In this document: piece after piece, positions 63,092 to 64,000 of the stretch
How positions within the stretch are numbered: the stretch's first letter is position 1
How the letters are laid out: every line of letters begins with the position of its first letter
Assembly: GCF_004216755.1 (NCBI RefSeq)
Contig: NZ_SGWZ01000006.1
Location: 62,001 to 126,000 of the forward strand
Origin: Kerstersia gyiorum
GTDB taxonomy: Bacteria > Pseudomonadota > Gammaproteobacteria > Burkholderiales > Burkholderiaceae_B
DNA: 64,000 nt
Reading direction: 5' to 3'
Translations under genes and position numbers: made by a program
The notes under the pieces: generated by a model
What the model saw: the letters and a program-made list of their open reading frames with translations, nothing else
What the model was told of the DNA's origin: nothing
The model's database searches: none

Positions 63092-64000
63092 TCATTCAAA
63101 CGCGGCCGCCGCACGTCCCAGCCGATCACGCACGGCATCCCAACTGCTATCCTCGGGCAGACGCTGGACCAGGATGGCCTGATGGCCACCCGCATCAAGC
63201 TCACGCAGCAAGGCATACAACTGGCGCGCATAGGCATCCGGACCACCCGTCACATGGCGCCAGGCAATACCGGGCACGTTGCCGCGCAATGCCGGCGCAA
63301 TACCTGACGGGTCATGGACCAGCACGGCCAGCGCCGGCCCCGCCGCACCGGCGGCGCGTTCCGCCAGCAAGGCGGCCAGCGTGCCGCTGTCGCACAGGCG
63401 CACGGGCGTCAACGGCGCATAATGCGCCTTGAGCGTACCGGATGCCCTGGGCGCCTGCGCATCCGGGCGCGCAGGCAGGCTGCCCGTCACGCTGGCGATC
63501 TGTTCCGGCGTGATATGGCCAGGACGCAGCAGAACCGGCCCCACGCCTTCTTGCACCCTGGAAACATCCAGGATGGTTGATTCGATACCGACATCCGATG
63601 CGCCGCCTTCCAGCACCAGCAGCGTCCCGTCTTCAAGCTGAGCGGGAAACTCGCTGCGCACATGCTCGGCCCGAGTAGGCGACACCTTGCCATAACGGTT
63701 GGCGGACGGCCCCGCGACCCCGGCACGCTGCCCCGGCCGGAGACGGGCGAATTCGCGCAGCAGCGCCTGCGCCACCGGATGCGAGGGGCAACGCACGCCC
63801 ACGCTGTCCTGCCCGCCACTCACCGCATCAGGAACATCATCGGCGCGCTTGAGGATCAGGGTCAGTGGCCCGGGCCAGAACGCCTCGGCCAAATCCCGCG
63901 CCACCTGGGGAATATCCCTGGCCCAGTCGGACAACTGTGCTTCCGGCGCGATATGCACGATGACGGGATGATTCGATGGCCGGCCCTTGGCCGCATAGAT
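63092..64000 (-). CDS. tsaC: Threonylcarbamoyl-AMP synthase (Sua5/YwlC type), 5' end outside
   Basis: The C-terminal 303 residues; the N-terminus lies beyond position 64000. The visible part begins IYAAKGRPSNHPVIVHIAP, holding the K-x-R...S-x-N nucleotide/bicarbonate site. It continues with LAEAFWPGPLTLIL, VGVRCPSHP, GPSANRYGKVSPT and STILDVS, and then a separate C-terminal Sua5 domain (about the last 110 residues, APRASGTLKAHYAPLTPV linking). So this is the two-domain Sua5 form, not short TsaC. It makes the TC-AMP donor for t6A in tRNA. Confidence 0.92.
   Translation of the reverse strand: MYAAKGRPSNHPVIVHIAPEAQLSDWARDIPQVARDLAEAFWPGPLTLILKRADDVPDAVSGGQDSVGVRCPSHPVAQALLREFARLRPGQRAGVAGPSANRYGKVSPTRAEHVRSEFPAQLEDGTLLVLEGGASDVGIESTILDVSRVQEGVGPVLLRPGHITPEQIASVTGSLPARPDAQAPRASGTLKAHYAPLTPVRLCDSGTLAALLAERAAGAAGPALAVLVHDPSGIAPALRGNVPGIAWRHVTGGPDAYARQLYALLRELDAGGHQAILVQRLPEDSSWDAVRDRLGRAAAAFE

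Overview
The window reads as chromosomal DNA of a betaproteobacterium, most likely Burkholderiales family Alcaligenaceae (Bordetella/Achromobacter/Kerstersia neighbourhood). The basis is high G+C by eye, strong third-position GC, the gene set (tol-pal, glnS-minCDE-yajQ, dadA-alr with an Lrp-type regulator, a liv operon with fused LivM-LivG, a double-length UvrA) and protein style. This placement is inference; no rRNA or tRNA gene lies in the window. Coding density is very high and I see no insertion sequence, prophage or CRISPR array.

Layout. 1-6 kb: ybgC-tolQRAB-pal-cpoB, the Tol-Pal envelope operon, with a second, diverged copy of the tolA 3' end between tolA and tolB. 6-9.5 kb: a helix-turn-helix/cupin regulator, a beta-carbonic anhydrase and recQ. 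9.5-15.3 kb: an orphan outer-membrane barrel, an OmpR/EnvZ-type two-component pair, and a CydAB-like pair whose large subunit lacks the expected haem b558 ligands and quinol-site residues. 15.5-19.8 kb: glnS-minCDE-yajQ, probably one transcript, ending in a structured dispersed repeat and a terminator.

20-29.2 kb: a surface lipoprotein phosphodiesterase, then an alanine catabolism block (Lrp-type regulator, divergent permease, dadA, alr) and ettA. 29.3-34.6 kb: a small acidic protein, then a Fur-box-preceded efe iron uptake operon in which the EfeU permease is fused to cupredoxin and EfeO-like domains, and a tiny basic protein gene. 34.8-39.4 kb: an XRE-cupin regulator divergent from an ornithine-cyclodeaminase-like enzyme, a second DadA-like oxidoreductase and BrnQ, which looks like an amino-acid catabolic module. 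39.4-45.7 kb: livF, fused livM-livG, livH, livK, a MarR regulator, a second copy of the dispersed repeat and a DUF423 membrane protein.

45.9-57.6 kb: a LexA-box-preceded tandem UvrA of 1904 residues followed without a gap by pabB and pabC; convergent tcdA; macAB. 58.2-64 kb: chaC, pdxH, a flavin reductase-like gene, purU with a TetR regulator, a quinate/shikimate-type dehydrogenase, and the 3' part of a Sua5/TsaC gene running off the window. The points most worth a second look are the altered CydA, the three-hairpin repeat, the tolA tail duplication, the EfeU-EfeO fusion and the SOS-linked double UvrA with its folate neighbours.
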